Shown piece after piece: positions 42,673-51,898 of a stretch of DNA of 64,000 bases. Source of the DNA: Rufibacter tibetensis (GTDB taxonomy: Bacteria > Bacteroidota > Bacteroidia > Cytophagales > Hymenobacteraceae); the NCBI RefSeq assembly GCF_001310085.1, contig NZ_CP012643.1:4222001-4286000 (forward strand), written 5' to 3'. The position numbers and the translations under genes are program-made. Each line of letters opens with the position of its first letter. The stretch's first letter is position 1. The notes under the pieces were generated by a model that saw only the letters and a program-made list of their open reading frames with translations, was not told the DNA's origin and searched no databases.

Positions 42673-43308
42673 ATGCCATACAGGAATTTGAAAATAAAGG
42701 TGTGCGGCATGAAGTACAGCGAGAACATTGAGGAACTCCTGATGCTTCAGCCAGACTTTGTAGGCTTTATTTTCTATGAGAAGTCTCCAAGATTCATCAC
42801 TACGCAATGGGCTGTTTTCTCCTCTGTTTTCCCAAAAGACACCCGAAAGGTGGGTGTGTTTGTGGACGAGGAGGTAGACGTAATGTTGCAGAAGGTAACC
42901 GAGATGGGGCTGGAGGTGGTGCAGTTGCACGGGCAGGAATCACCCCAGGTTTGCCTGGAGTTGCAGGATTCTGGTCTTACTGTCATGAAGGCCTTCAGGG
43001 TGGGAACAGACTTCGACTTTACTGAGTTAAGCTATTACCAGAACTGCTGCAACTTCTTTCTATTTGATGCTAGCGGCGCCAACCCTGGCGGCAACGGGGT
43101 ACGCTTCAACTGGGAGTTGCTGAAGAACTACACGTTGGATGTTCCTTTCTTTTTAAGCGGCGGTATAGATTTAGAGCACCTGGAGGAAATAAAAGCCCTG
43201 CAGTTACCGCACCTGTACGGAGTTGATTTGAACAGCAAGTTTGAAATTCAGCCGGGTCTGAAAGACGTGAACCGGTTAAAAGGATTTATGGAAGGCTTAC
43301 GTAATTAG
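42673..43308 (+). CDS. trpF: phosphoribosylanthranilate isomerase
   Basis: The 211-residue TIM barrel isomerises phosphoribosylanthranilate before ring closure by TrpC. Signatures are LKIKVCGMKYSENIEEL (catalytic Cys), PDFVGFIFYEKSPRFI, VGVFVDEEVDVML, VVQLHGQESPQVC, LFDASGANPGGNGVRFNWEL and FFLSGGIDLEHLEEI, with the catalytic Asp in LFDAS. It comes after a long gap, probably with its own promoter. Confidence 0.94.
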   Translation: MPYRNLKIKVCGMKYSENIEELLMLQPDFVGFIFYEKSPRFITTQWAVFSSVFPKDTRKVGVFVDEEVDVMLQKVTEMGLEVVQLHGQESPQVCLELQDSGLTVMKAFRVGTDFDFTELSYYQNCCNFFLFDASGANPGGNGVRFNWELLKNYTLDVPFFLSGGIDLEHLEEIKALQLPHLYGVDLNSKFEIQPGLKDVNRLKGFMEGLRN

Positions 43309-43377
43309 CCACTGTTTATAAAGAAGTTAAGGAAAGTTGATGAAAGTTTAACTTCCGCTACTATATAGCTTACATAC

Positions 43378-44574
43378 ATGGAATACGGAGTAAATGAACG
43401 CGGCTACTATGGCCAATTTGGTGGGGCTTTTATCCCTGAAATGCTGTACCCTAACGTGGAAGAGCTTCGGGAAAAGTACCTGAGCATTATTCAGGAACCA
43501 GCCTTTCAGGAAGAGTTGCAGGACCTGCTGCGTGACTACGTAGGAAGGCCTACGCCTTTGTACCACGCCAAGCGGCTTTCAGAAAAGTACAACACTAAAA
43601 TCTACCTCAAGCGCGAGGACCTGAACCATACGGGCGCCCATAAAATCAACAACACCGTGGGGCAAATCTTATTAGCCAAACGGCTAGGCAAGAAACGCAT
43701 CATCGCGGAGACCGGTGCCGGTCAGCACGGCGTGGCTACCGCTACTGTTTGCGCCCTGGCTGGGTTAGAGTGTATTGTGTACATGGGCAAGATTGACACG
43801 GAGCGCCAGCGCCCTAACGTGGAAAAGATGCGGCTATTAGGGGCAACCGTGGTACCTGTGACTTCCGGTTCCCAAACCTTGAAAGACGCCACCAACGAAG
43901 CTATCCGGGACTGGATCAACCATCCGGAAGATACTCACTACATCATTGGTTCTGTAGTAGGTCCGCACCCGTACCCAGACATGGTCGCCCGTTTTCAATC
44001 CGTTATCTCAGAAGAGATCAGAAAACAGATGCTGGAGAAGGAAGGACGTGAGTTGCCCGATTACGTGGTGGCCTGCGTAGGCGGTGGCTCTAACGCCGCC
44101 GGTGCATTCTTCCATTTCCTGGATGAGCCTTCGGTGAGGTTGATTGCTGTGGAGGCAGCTGGCTTGGGAGTAGATTCGGGTCATTCAGCGGCTACTTCTA
44201 TTTTGGGTAAGACAGGTATTATTCACGGCAGCAAAACACTGCTGATGCAAACCGAAGACGGTCAGATTACCGAACCGTATTCTATCTCTGCTGGTTTGGA
44301 TTACCCAGGTGTGGGACCGCAGCACGCGCACCTTGCTCAAACTGGCCGCGCTCAGTTTATTGCCATCACCGATGCAGATGCCATGGAAGCCCTACGCGAA
44401 CTTAGCCGCTTGGAAGGAATCATCCCGGCTATTGAAAGCTCACACGCGTTGGCCGCCCTGAAAGAAATCAATGCTGGTCCAAACGATGTGGTGGTGCTTA
44501 ACCTATCCGGCCGCGGCGACAAAGACCTTAATACCATTCTCACATACTTTGAAGAACAAGATGCCTCAAAATAG
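43378..44574 (+). CDS. trpB: tryptophan synthase beta chain
   Basis: The 398-residue PLP enzyme condenses indole with serine. Its PLP Lys lies in [20 protein letters not shown] near residue 88, the catalytic Glu in [20 protein letters not shown], and the phosphate loop in [40 protein letters not shown] is the standard COMM-domain partner. It starts [20 protein letters not shown]. The length is that of TrpB1 proteins. The trpA start lies 14 bases inside its 3' end. Confidence 0.96.
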   Translation: MEYGVNERGYYGQFGGAFIPEMLYPNVEELREKYLSIIQEPAFQEELQDLLRDYVGRPTPLYHAKRLSEKYNTKIYLKREDLNHTGAHKINNTVGQILLAKRLGKKRIIAETGAGQHGVATATVCALAGLECIVYMGKIDTERQRPNVEKMRLLGATVVPVTSGSQTLKDATNEAIRDWINHPEDTHYIIGSVVGPHPYPDMVARFQSVISEEIRKQMLEKEGRELPDYVVACVGGGSNAAGAFFHFLDEPSVRLIAVEAAGLGVDSGHSAATSILGKTGIIHGSKTLLMQTEDGQITEPYSISAGLDYPGVGPQHAHLAQTGRAQFIAITDADAMEALRELSRLEGIIPAIESSHALAALKEINAGPNDVVVLNLSGRGDKDLNTILTYFEEQDASK

Positions 44575-45340
44575 ACTCACGCGCCTATTTCAGGAGAAAA
44601 GCGGAAATCTACTCAATATCTATTTCACCGCCGGTTACCCTAAATTGGAAGACACCGTCACTATTCTGGAGGAACTGGAAGCTGCCGGAGCCGATTTAGT
44701 GGAGATTGGCATGCCCTTCTCAGACCCCTTAGCCGATGGTCCTACTATTCAAGCCAGCAACCAAGTGGCGCTAGAAAACGGGATGTCTATCAAGAAGTTA
44801 TTGAACCAGCTAGTTCAGGTGCGGGAGCGGGTTTCATTGCCGTTGATTTTGATGGGATACCTGAACCCAGTCATGCAGTACGGCTTTGAGCGGTTCTGCG
44901 AAGAGGCCGCCAGAGTAGGGGTAGACGGCTTAATTTTACCGGACCTACCGTTTGCCGAGTATGAAGAAGAGTACAAACCAGTACTTGAGAAGTACGGCCT
45001 CAGCTTGATTTTCCTCATCACCCCGCAAACTTCTGAAGCCCGCATCCGGCAAATTGACGCTTTGACCAATTCGTTTATCTATATGGTGTCCAGTGCCAGC
45101 ACTACTGGTAGCCAGGTACAGGCCAGTGATTCGCAGCAGGCGTATTTCTCTAAAGTGCAGAAGCTAGGCTTGAAGAATCCATTATTGATTGGGTTCGGGA
45201 TCAGCGACAAGCCTTCCTTTGAACTGGCTTGCCAATCGGCCCATGGAGCCATTATTGGCAGTGCCTTTATAAAAGCCCTGCAGAAACCATCTGAGGTTCG
45301 GGAAAACGTAAGGTCCTTTTTGCAGTCTATTAAAGGGTAG
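44561..45340 (+). CDS. trpA: tryptophan synthase alpha chain
   Basis: The 260-residue TIM barrel cleaves indole glycerol phosphate. It shows [40 protein letters not shown] (catalytic Glu), [15 protein letters not shown] (catalytic Asp) and IGSAFIKAL. The start [13 protein letters not shown] at 44561 is 14 bases inside trpB, suggesting coupling; the longer frame from 44471 is a trpB overlap. AroF follows after 89 bases. Confidence 0.94.
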   Translation: MPQNRLTRLFQEKSGNLLNIYFTAGYPKLEDTVTILEELEAAGADLVEIGMPFSDPLADGPTIQASNQVALENGMSIKKLLNQLVQVRERVSLPLILMGYLNPVMQYGFERFCEEAARVGVDGLILPDLPFAEYEEEYKPVLEKYGLSLIFLITPQTSEARIRQIDALTNSFIYMVSSASTTGSQVQASDSQQAYFSKVQKLGLKNPLLIGFGISDKPSFELACQSAHGAIIGSAFIKALQKPSEVRENVRSFLQSIKG

Positions 45341-45429
45341 ATTTCCAAATCTAGTGAGTAAGCGGAGGTCTAGAACAAACATCATCTAAATCTCTCATCT
45401 ACCTTGATTCATTTTTCAAAACACAAGAG

Positions 45430-46443
45430 ATGCTGATTCAACTACATACTAATATAACCCCGGTAGAGAAGGCCGCCATCATAAGCAAGGCCGGGGAACT
45501 GAAATACAAAACAACAGAGGTGGTAACTCAGGCGGGGCATTACCTGGTGGGCACCGGTAAAGCCGAGTTTGACGTGCGGATCATCGGCAATTTGCCAGGC
45601 ATCAAAGACATCCATATTGTGTCAGACGATTATAGGTTAGTTTCCAGAAAATGGAAAGTAAACCCTACAGTGATTGATTTCGGAGATGGATTGCAGGTAA
45701 AAGAAGGGGAGTTCACCATCATGGCCGGACCTTGCTCTATTGAGAATGAAGACCAGATAGAGAAAACCATCAACCATTTGGTCAGCCAAAATGTGCGCTT
45801 TATGCGCGGCGGAGTTTTCAAACCACGTTCATCACCGTATTCTTTCCGGGGCTTAGGCATTGAAGGACTGAAGTTATTTTATGAAATGTGCCGTGCTCAA
45901 GGCATTAAGATTGTGACCGAAGTGATGCAAGTGTCACAGATTGCAGAAATGGAGCCTTACACCGATGTGTTCCAGGTAGGAGCCAGAAACACCCAAAACT
46001 TTAACTTATTAGATGAACTGGGCAAAGTAGACAAACCGGTTCTGTTGAAACGCGGCATCTCTGGCACCATTGATGAACTTTTATACTCTGCGGAGTACAT
46101 CTTCTCTGGCGGCAACGAAAAACTGATGCTCTGCGAACGCGGCATTAGAACCTATGAAACGGCCAGCCGAAACACCCTTGATTTGAATGCCATTCCTATT
46201 CTAAAAGAGAAGACGCACTTACCCGTGATTGTAGACCCTTCGCACGGAATCGGGATCAGGGAATACGTAGAACCAATGGCTTTGGCCGCGATCATGGCCG
46301 GGGCTGATGGCATTATCTATGAAACCCATGAGAAACCTGAAGAAGCGGCCTCAGACGGTGCTCAGACCCTTAGTTTCTCTGAGTCTGAACGCTTGATCCG
46401 GAAAATGAGAAAAACTTTTGAATTGCGGAAAGAGCTGGCCTAA
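45430..46443 (+). CDS. aroF: 3-deoxy-7-phosphoheptulonate synthase (DAHP synthase), Thermotoga type
   Basis: The 337-residue protein carries an N-terminal ferredoxin-like regulatory domain (about 1-65, MLIQLHTNITPVEKAAIISK). The DAHP synthase barrel follows, with EGEFTIMAGPCSIENEDQIE, MRGGVFKPRSSPYSFRGLGI, FQVGARNTQNFNLLDEL, KPVLLKRGISGTIDELLYS, VIVDPSHGIGIREYVEPMAL and GIIYETHEKPEEAASDGAQT. It makes the first shikimate intermediate and lies at the end of the trp operon, so it is the Trp-responsive isozyme. The other DAHP synthase in the window is fused to chorismate mutase in the phe operon. Confidence 0.93.
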   Translation: MLIQLHTNITPVEKAAIISKAGELKYKTTEVVTQAGHYLVGTGKAEFDVRIIGNLPGIKDIHIVSDDYRLVSRKWKVNPTVIDFGDGLQVKEGEFTIMAGPCSIENEDQIEKTINHLVSQNVRFMRGGVFKPRSSPYSFRGLGIEGLKLFYEMCRAQGIKIVTEVMQVSQIAEMEPYTDVFQVGARNTQNFNLLDELGKVDKPVLLKRGISGTIDELLYSAEYIFSGGNEKLMLCERGIRTYETASRNTLDLNAIPILKEKTHLPVIVDPSHGIGIREYVEPMALAAIMAGADGIIYETHEKPEEAASDGAQTLSFSESERLIRKMRKTFELRKELA

Positions 46444-46571
46444 GTTGCTTTTTATCTTAGACCAGGGCTCCTCTTTAGCATGTAAACGTAAGTAGATGTT
46501 CTGCCTCAACAAATAAAAACTATAAAATCTTCTTGCATTTCAATTAAAGAAATTCTATATTAGTCTCAGTT

Positions 46572-46664
46572 ATGAAAACATTCGCCCTAATTCTAATGAT
46601 TGTCAATCGCAAACCGTACGCACAGCGTCTCGGAGCAAGGACGATTTTGGGTGAATCAAAATAA
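46572..46664 (+). CDS. possible 30-residue leader peptide upstream of the hydroxylase-like gene
   Basis: The frame starts MKTFALILMIVNRKPYAQRL and ends GARTILGESK. It lies 128 bases after aroF and precedes a terminator. A promoter-like TTG-N20-TATATTAG lies just upstream. CGGAGCAAGG (46631-46640), in codons 20-23, can pair with the 5' arm of the terminator. No amino acid is enriched enough to name the sensed tRNA, so this is a weak candidate. Confidence 0.3.
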   Translation: MKTFALILMIVNRKPYAQRLGARTILGESK

Positions 46665-46692
46665 ACAGATTCAAATTTAATTAACCCAATAT

Positions 46693-46729
46693 AAAGCCTG
46701 GCTCCGAAATACGGAGCCAGGCTTTTTTT
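46693..46729 (+). terminator. terminator between aroF and the hydroxylase-like gene
   Basis: AAAGCCTGGCTCCG (46693-46706) pairs with CGGAGCCAGGCTTT (46712-46725), and seven T residues follow (46723-46729). It ends the trp operon. It also stands only 13 bases before the next gene, which has no room for a promoter of its own, so read-through or attenuation must feed that gene. Confidence 0.85.
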
Positions 46730-46742
46730 ATGTAAAAATGCC

Positions 46743-47498
46743 ATGTATCAGCAACAGTACCACCAGTACACCATCCAGCAGCAACAGACCTGGAACATTT
46801 TGTACACCAAGCGGGCAGAAGCACTTTCGGCCACGGTATCTGCGCCCTTCTGGGCAGGTATTAACGCGCTGGAACTGAAGGCTTATTTTATTCCAGATTT
46901 CCAGAAAGTCAACTTCTTACTGAAGCGGCTTAATGAATGGGAGGTAGTGGCAGTAGAAGAACCGCTTCGTCCGCGGCAGGTGTTGGCCCGGTGGGCAAAG
47001 CAGAAGTTTCCGGCGGTCACCTCTTTACGGGTGCACCCAGACGCAAACTTGTGTTTGCAAGGAAATCAGGACTTGTTTCAGGATGTGTTTGGGCAGTTGC
47101 CCTGGTTGCTGGTACCAGAAGTTGCAGACTTCATGCAGCGGGTTGGACAATTGTCTGTGCAGGCCAAAGATCCGGCTGCTACTGAGTTACTATGGCGCTT
47201 GGTGCAGCACGTACTTGGCAATGGACTCTTGCGTGATCCTGAAGGCAAAGTGACCTTGTTTGGTTTCCACTTGGTATCTTCTACTAGTGAAGCCAATCTG
47301 GCTTTTGCTAGGGAAGATGCATGGAAGCCTATTATGCTGGAGGAAATCTTGGGCCAGCCCTTTAAAGAAGGGGAAAGACCAAGCACCTACTTTGTGTTAG
47401 AAGCTCTTTCTGACTTAACCCAACTTGTGGAGCAGTTGGAGAAAGAGGGAGTTCCAGTGGTGGAGATTCCAGCTCAGTGGAGCTTGTTAGTTGGCTGA
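46743..47498 (+). CDS. phenylalanine 4-hydroxylase-like protein lacking the iron ligands (probable pseudoenzyme)
   Basis: The 251-residue protein follows the bacterial aromatic amino acid hydroxylase pattern: YHQYTIQQQQTWNILYTKR, then YFIPDFQKVNFLLKRLNEWE, WEVVAVEEPLRPRQVLARWA, KFPAVTSLRVHPD and GNQDLFQDVFGQLPWLLVPE. In real enzymes the last block is EPDxFHDxFGHVPLL, whose two His bind iron. Here both are Gln (Q113 and Q118). The third ligand, Glu in YWYTVEFGL, is Gln in LLWRLVQHVL (Q155). With all three iron ligands replaced it should not hydroxylate phenylalanine by the known chemistry. It might bind phenylalanine, a pterin or a protein partner. It stands just past the trp operon. Confidence 0.75.
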   Translation: MYQQQYHQYTIQQQQTWNILYTKRAEALSATVSAPFWAGINALELKAYFIPDFQKVNFLLKRLNEWEVVAVEEPLRPRQVLARWAKQKFPAVTSLRVHPDANLCLQGNQDLFQDVFGQLPWLLVPEVADFMQRVGQLSVQAKDPAATELLWRLVQHVLGNGLLRDPEGKVTLFGFHLVSSTSEANLAFAREDAWKPIMLEEILGQPFKEGERPSTYFVLEALSDLTQLVEQLEKEGVPVVEIPAQWSLLVG

Positions 47499-47588
47499 TA
47501 ATTTCCTCTATGACCTTATTTTTTTCAAATAGTAATCCTAAAAAGGAAAGTAGAAAGGAGCTACTCTTGTGAAGTTGTATTCTATTGA

Positions 47589-47644
47589 AAAGCCTCCTGT
47601 TTAGCGCTTGATTTATCAAAATCAGCCGCTAAACAGGAGGCTTT
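47589..47644. terminator. bidirectional terminator between convergent genes
   Basis: AAAGCCTCCTGTTTAGCG (47589-47606) pairs perfectly with 47627-47644 over 18 bases. A and T runs flank it on both sides. Confidence 0.85.
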
Positions 47645-47663
47645 CTTTTACTCTGGTAAATAG

Positions 47664-48344
47664 TTACAAAACTTCCTTCAGTACCTTCCATACGTTGTTC
47701 GCCAGTATTTTCTGCCCTTCGGCAGTGGGGTGAACCCCATCGGGTAGGTTAAGGGAGCGTACTCCGCCCACGCCTTCCAGCAGGAAAGGGACTAAGGCCA
47801 TGTTGTTCTCATTGGCTAACTGCCGGAAAATAACCCGGAATTCACTCGCGTATTTACCGCCCATATTGGGTGGTACTTCCATGCCTGCCATCACCAGTTT
47901 AGCTTCGGGGTACTTGGCTTTTACTTTATCAATAATAGCCTCTAAGTTCTTCTTCGTTTCAGTAGGCGGAATTCCTCTTAGTCCGTCATTGGCCCCAAGT
48001 TCCAGCACAAACACATCCACGGGTTGGCGTAGCAACCAGTCAATCCGGTTCTTTCCGCCCGCCGATGTTTCTCCGCTTAAGCCTGCGTTGATGGCCTTGT
48101 AGTTGAGGCCCAGAGAATCTATTTTTTTCTGAATCAAAGCAGGAAATGACTCTGACGGATTTAAGCCGTAGCCGGCGGTAAGGCTGTTGCCAAAAAAGAG
48201 GATGTTTTTCATAGGTGCAGGGGCCTTGGTTCCTGTTTCTTCTTTTGCGCCATTTTTAGTTTCAGCTGGACTGTCCCCGTTTCCGGAACAACCAGTGCTT
48301 AACCAGGCAAAGAACAACAGGTAAAAGATTGAAAGCTTATACAT
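47664..48344 (-). CDS. SGNH/GDSL-type lipoprotein esterase (TesA/arylesterase-like)
   Basis: The 226-residue protein is a lipoprotein (LFFAWLSTGC, lipobox Cys near residue 19). The SGNH blocks are ILFFGNSLTAGYG (Ser nucleophile, here GNS instead of GDS), the Gly block INAGLSGETSAGG, VFVLELGANDGLRG (Asn) and DGVHPTAEGQKILANN (Asp-His). It is close to TesA, the E. coli acyl-CoA thioesterase I/protease I. It is divergent from the ABC genes homologous to YbbA and YbbP, the same neighbourhood as in E. coli (tesA-ybbA-ybbP), which supports the assignment. Confidence 0.88.
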   Translation of the reverse strand: MYKLSIFYLLFFAWLSTGCSGNGDSPAETKNGAKEETGTKAPAPMKNILFFGNSLTAGYGLNPSESFPALIQKKIDSLGLNYKAINAGLSGETSAGGKNRIDWLLRQPVDVFVLELGANDGLRGIPPTETKKNLEAIIDKVKAKYPEAKLVMAGMEVPPNMGGKYASEFRVIFRQLANENNMALVPFLLEGVGGVRSLNLPDGVHPTAEGQKILANNVWKVLKEVL

Positions 48345-48497
48345 GGTATTCTGATTTCTTGTTCTCTTGCAAATAAAGTACTTCTAACTCTGTTATAGCG
48401 TTTGAGGTTTAAACATTATAATTTAAAACCAGTTCTGTAATTTGCCATCTCCTTATACGGCAACAAAACCCTTACTTTTCTTATATACCCTTTGCTT

Positions 48498-49190
48498 GTG
48501 AACCCCATTCTGCATATTCAGGATTTAACCAAAACTTACCAGAGCACTGACCATACGTTAACGGTGCTGGACAACATAAATTTTTCAGTGGAGGAAGGCT
48601 CTACTATTTCCATCATTGGACCCTCCGGGAGCGGAAAAACTACTCTTTTGGGGCTTTGTGCCGGACTGGACCGCTCCAGTTCTGGGATAGTAGAATTAAA
48701 CGGTATCAGGTTGGACACCCTCAGCGAAGATGCCCGGGCGCAGGTAAGAAACCAATACGTGGGCTTTATCTTTCAAAACTTCCAACTGCTGCCTACGCTC
48801 ACCGCGTTGGAAAACGTGATGGTACCCTTAGAACTGAGAGGAGAAAAAAACATCAAGCCCCAAGCCTTAGAGCTGTTGGACAAGGTGGGCTTAGCCGAGC
48901 GGGCACACCATTATCCAACTCAACTATCAGGTGGTGAGCAGCAGCGGGTGTCATTAGCCCGTGCTTTCTCCAACAAACCCAAGATTCTCTTCACCGATGA
49001 ACCCACTGGTAACCTGGATGCCGAGACCAGTGAAAAGGTGGTGAAACTTATCTTCGACCTAAACCGTGAGGCAGGAACTACCCTGGTGCTAGTAACCCAT
49101 GATGCCGAACTCGCTGCCAAAACCCAGCGAATACTACGGGTAAAGGGCGGCAAGTTAGTCTCAGATGAAAGAACCGGTGTAGCTGTTTAA
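48498..49190 (+). CDS. ABC transporter ATP-binding protein (YbbA/LolD-like)
   Basis: The 230-residue ATPase has Walker A GPSGSGKTT near residue 42, the Q-loop region GFIFQNFQLLPTLTALENVM, the signature LSGGEQQRVSLARAF and Walker B ILFTDEPTGNLD. The wording is that of the MacB/LolD/FtsE group. It should pair with the large permease encoded downstream. A GTG at 48498 is taken as start; a TTG two codons upstream would also work, and there is no ATG in range. Confidence 0.9.
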   Translation: MNPILHIQDLTKTYQSTDHTLTVLDNINFSVEEGSTISIIGPSGSGKTTLLGLCAGLDRSSSGIVELNGIRLDTLSEDARAQVRNQYVGFIFQNFQLLPTLTALENVMVPLELRGEKNIKPQALELLDKVGLAERAHHYPTQLSGGEQQRVSLARAFSNKPKILFTDEPTGNLDAETSEKVVKLIFDLNREAGTTLVLVTHDAELAAKTQRILRVKGGKLVSDERTGVAV

Positions 49191-49349
49191 ATCCTGAGCG
49201 AGTGGTTTGATTGAACTCAGGTTAAACAGTAGTCGGGTCTAAAAATCATAATAAGGCAGGTGAGCTAAGAGGCTGTTTTTTGAAATACTCACCTGAAGTA
49301 AAAGTTGAGGTCTGTTCTGTCTCACCTTAACTATAAGTATTTTATCTAC

Positions 49350-51887
49350 ATGAATAAACTCAATTTTCCGTGGTTGGTGCAGATGGCTTGGCGAGATAGC
49401 CGCCGGAACCGCTCGCGGTTATTCCTTTTCATTTCCTCCATCATTCTGGGTATAGCCGCGTTGGTGGCCATCTTCTCTTTTGGCTATAACCTGAGGGAAG
49501 ACATTGACGACCAGGCCAAGGAAATGATTGGGGCTGATCTGGTCATCACCAGCAACCGGCCTGTGAACCCCTCCATGCTTCCGCTTCTGGATTCCTTGGG
49601 TAATCGTCGGTCCAAAGAGCGAAGCTTTGCCTCTATGATCCTGTTCCCGAAAAACCAGGGAACAAGGCTGGTCCAGATCCGTGCGCTGGAAGGGCAGTTC
49701 CCGTACTATGGTGCCTTAGAGACTTCCCCCGCTAGTGCCGCTCAAACCTTCCGGAACGGGCAGCAAGCCATAGTGGACAAAACGCTGATGCTTCAGTTTG
49801 ATGCCCGGGTGGGAGATTCTATTAAAGTAGGAGAGGTGACTTTCCAGATTGCGGGTATCCTGAACAAGGCCCCTGGGCAGACGGGCATTTCGGCCACGGT
49901 GGCCCCAGCCGTATACATTCCATTGCGGTACCTTCCCCAAACCGGATTAGAGCAGAAAGGCAGCCGCATCAACTATCTTTACTACTACAAATATGATACC
50001 CCGGTAGACACCAAAAAGCTGGTAGAGAAACTGGAGCCCAGGTTGGAAAAGGAGGCTTTGAACACCGAAACCATAGAAACGCAACGGGATGAAATGGGTC
50101 GTTCTTTCAGGGATCTCACCAGTTTTCTGGCGTTGGTAGGCTTCATTGCTTTGTTATTGGGCAGCATTGGCGTGGCCAGCGCCATTCACGTGTACATACG
50201 GGAGAAACTACGTTCCATTGCCATTCTCCGGTGTTTGGGGGTAAGTGCCACGCAAGCTTTCCTGATCTATGTCATTCAAATCTTAGGCATAGGGTTACTG
50301 GGCTCCATCATAGGAGCTATATTAGGGACGGTGGTGCAGCAGGTGTTGCCTCAGGTGCTCCAAGACCTATTGCCAATAGAAATCACGGTAGGCATCTCCT
50401 GGCTGGCCATTCTGCAAGGCATAGGATTAGGCTTGATCATTTCGTTGCTGTTCTCCCTGTTGCCCTTGGTAAGCATCCGGAACGTGTCTCCGCTGAACAC
50501 CCTGCGTATCTCTTTAGAGAGCACCAGTTTGTTCAGAGATCCTTTAAAATGGCTGGTGTACGGGCTTATTCTGCTGTTCATCTTCGGGTTTACCTATTTA
50601 CAAACGGAGAAATGGAAAGAGGCTGGCTATTTTACCTTAGGCGTTTTGGTAGGTTTCCTGGTGTTGGCAGGTATTGCCTGGGTACTCATGTGGACCGTTC
50701 GCCGGTTTTTTCCAGAGTCGCTGAGCTATGTCTGGCGGCAGGGATTAGCCAATTTGTTCCGGCCCAACAACCAAACCTTGATTTTGATTGTCTCCATCGG
50801 TTTGGGTACGGCTTTCATCAGTACGCTTTACTTTGTGCAGGGCATTTTGCTCAACCAGGTGACCCTTTCGGCTAGTGAGAACCAGCCCAACATGGTGTTG
50901 TTTGACATACAGGGAGGGCAGCGGGTAGCTGTGGCGAACCTTACCCGACAGCAAGGGTTGCCGGTCATAGATGAGGTGCCCATTGTGACCATGCGCATTG
51001 AGGAAATCAATGGCTTAACCGCCGAACAGGTGAAAGAAGACAGCACCTCCGGTATTTCCCCACGGGCTTTTCAGCGCGAGATTCGGTCTACCTTCAGAAG
51101 CACCATTACCGACTCTGAAAAAGTCATTGACGGTACCTGGCGTGGAAAAGTAGCTTCTCAAACAGATACTGTTTATATCTCACTTGATGATCGTTATGCC
51201 GAGTGGATTAAAGTGGAAGTTGGAGACAAGATAGTGTTCAACGTACAAGGAGCTTTGATTCCAACAGTGGTGGGCAGCTTGCGCGAGGTAGACTGGAACC
51301 GTATTCAAACAAATTTTAGAGTGGTGTTCCCGGTAGGCGTGTTGGAAGCTGCTCCCCAGTTTCATGTGCTTATGACGAAGGTGCCCACAGCAGAGGCCTC
51401 GGCTAAATTCCAGCAGGCGGTGGTGCGGCAGTTCCCTAATGTCTCAATCATTGACCTGGAGCTAATTCTAAGTGTTATGGACGAACTGCTGGACAAGATT
51501 GGCTTTGTGATTCGGTTCATGGCAGCCTTTAGTATCATTACCGGGCTAGTGGTACTCATCTCTTCGGTGCTCATCAGCAAGTACCAGCGCATGCAGGAAA
51601 GCGTTTTGCTTCGCACCCTGGGAGCTAACCGAAATCAGATCTTCGCGATAACTGCGCTGGAGTATTTCTTCTTGGGTGCTTTGGCAGCCGGTACAGGAAT
51701 CGTGTTGTCTTTGGCAGGAAGCTGGGCATTGGCAAAGTATAGTTTTGAAACAGTCTTCACACCACAGTTATGGCCTGTCTTATTGCTGTTCCTGATGATT
51801 TCAGGCTTAACAGTTCTCATAGGCCTTTTTAATAGCCGGGCAGTGGTAAGCCAGTCGCCACTAGAGGTGCTTCGTTCAGAGGGGTAG
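49350..51887 (+). CDS. ABC transporter permease, FtsX-like (YbbP-like)
   Basis: The 845-residue protein begins MNKLNFPWLVQMAWRDSRRN. It has a long first membrane helix, a MacB-type periplasmic domain, then two blocks of three to four membrane helices with FtsX domains: SFLALVGFIALLLGSIGVAS, YIREKLRSIAILRCLGVSAT, and near the end FRIRFMAAFSIIT-like wording and RMQESVLLRTLGANRNQIFA. The layout (two FtsX units with a large extracytoplasmic domain) is that of YbbP and similar lipid or lipoprotein exporters. The frame is open 15 codons upstream to 49305, but the ATG at 49350 fits the family. Probable partner of the upstream ATPase. Confidence 0.88.
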   Translation: MNKLNFPWLVQMAWRDSRRNRSRLFLFISSIILGIAALVAIFSFGYNLREDIDDQAKEMIGADLVITSNRPVNPSMLPLLDSLGNRRSKERSFASMILFPKNQGTRLVQIRALEGQFPYYGALETSPASAAQTFRNGQQAIVDKTLMLQFDARVGDSIKVGEVTFQIAGILNKAPGQTGISATVAPAVYIPLRYLPQTGLEQKGSRINYLYYYKYDTPVDTKKLVEKLEPRLEKEALNTETIETQRDEMGRSFRDLTSFLALVGFIALLLGSIGVASAIHVYIREKLRSIAILRCLGVSATQAFLIYVIQILGIGLLGSIIGAILGTVVQQVLPQVLQDLLPIEITVGISWLAILQGIGLGLIISLLFSLLPLVSIRNVSPLNTLRISLESTSLFRDPLKWLVYGLILLFIFGFTYLQTEKWKEAGYFTLGVLVGFLVLAGIAWVLMWTVRRFFPESLSYVWRQGLANLFRPNNQTLILIVSIGLGTAFISTLYFVQGILLNQVTLSASENQPNMVLFDIQGGQRVAVANLTRQQGLPVIDEVPIVTMRIEEINGLTAEQVKEDSTSGISPRAFQREIRSTFRSTITDSEKVIDGTWRGKVASQTDTVYISLDDRYAEWIKVEVGDKIVFNVQGALIPTVVGSLREVDWNRIQTNFRVVFPVGVLEAAPQFHVLMTKVPTAEASAKFQQAVVRQFPNVSIIDLELILSVMDELLDKIGFVIRFMAAFSIITGLVVLISSVLISKYQRMQESVLLRTLGANRNQIFAITALEYFFLGALAAGTGIVLSLAGSWALAKYSFETVFTPQLWPVLLLFLMISGLTVLIGLFNSRAVVSQSPLEVLRSEG

Positions 51888-51898
51888 GTAGCAAGAAA

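Noticed and set aside
45341-45429. Separate attenuator in front of aroF
   Set aside because: The 89-base gap has no hairpin with T run and no leader frame; aroF is simply part of the trp operon.
50231-50875. 214-codon frame in another frame of the ABC permease gene
   Set aside because: It overlaps the permease in the same strand. The permease frame shows clean membrane segments and FtsX motifs.
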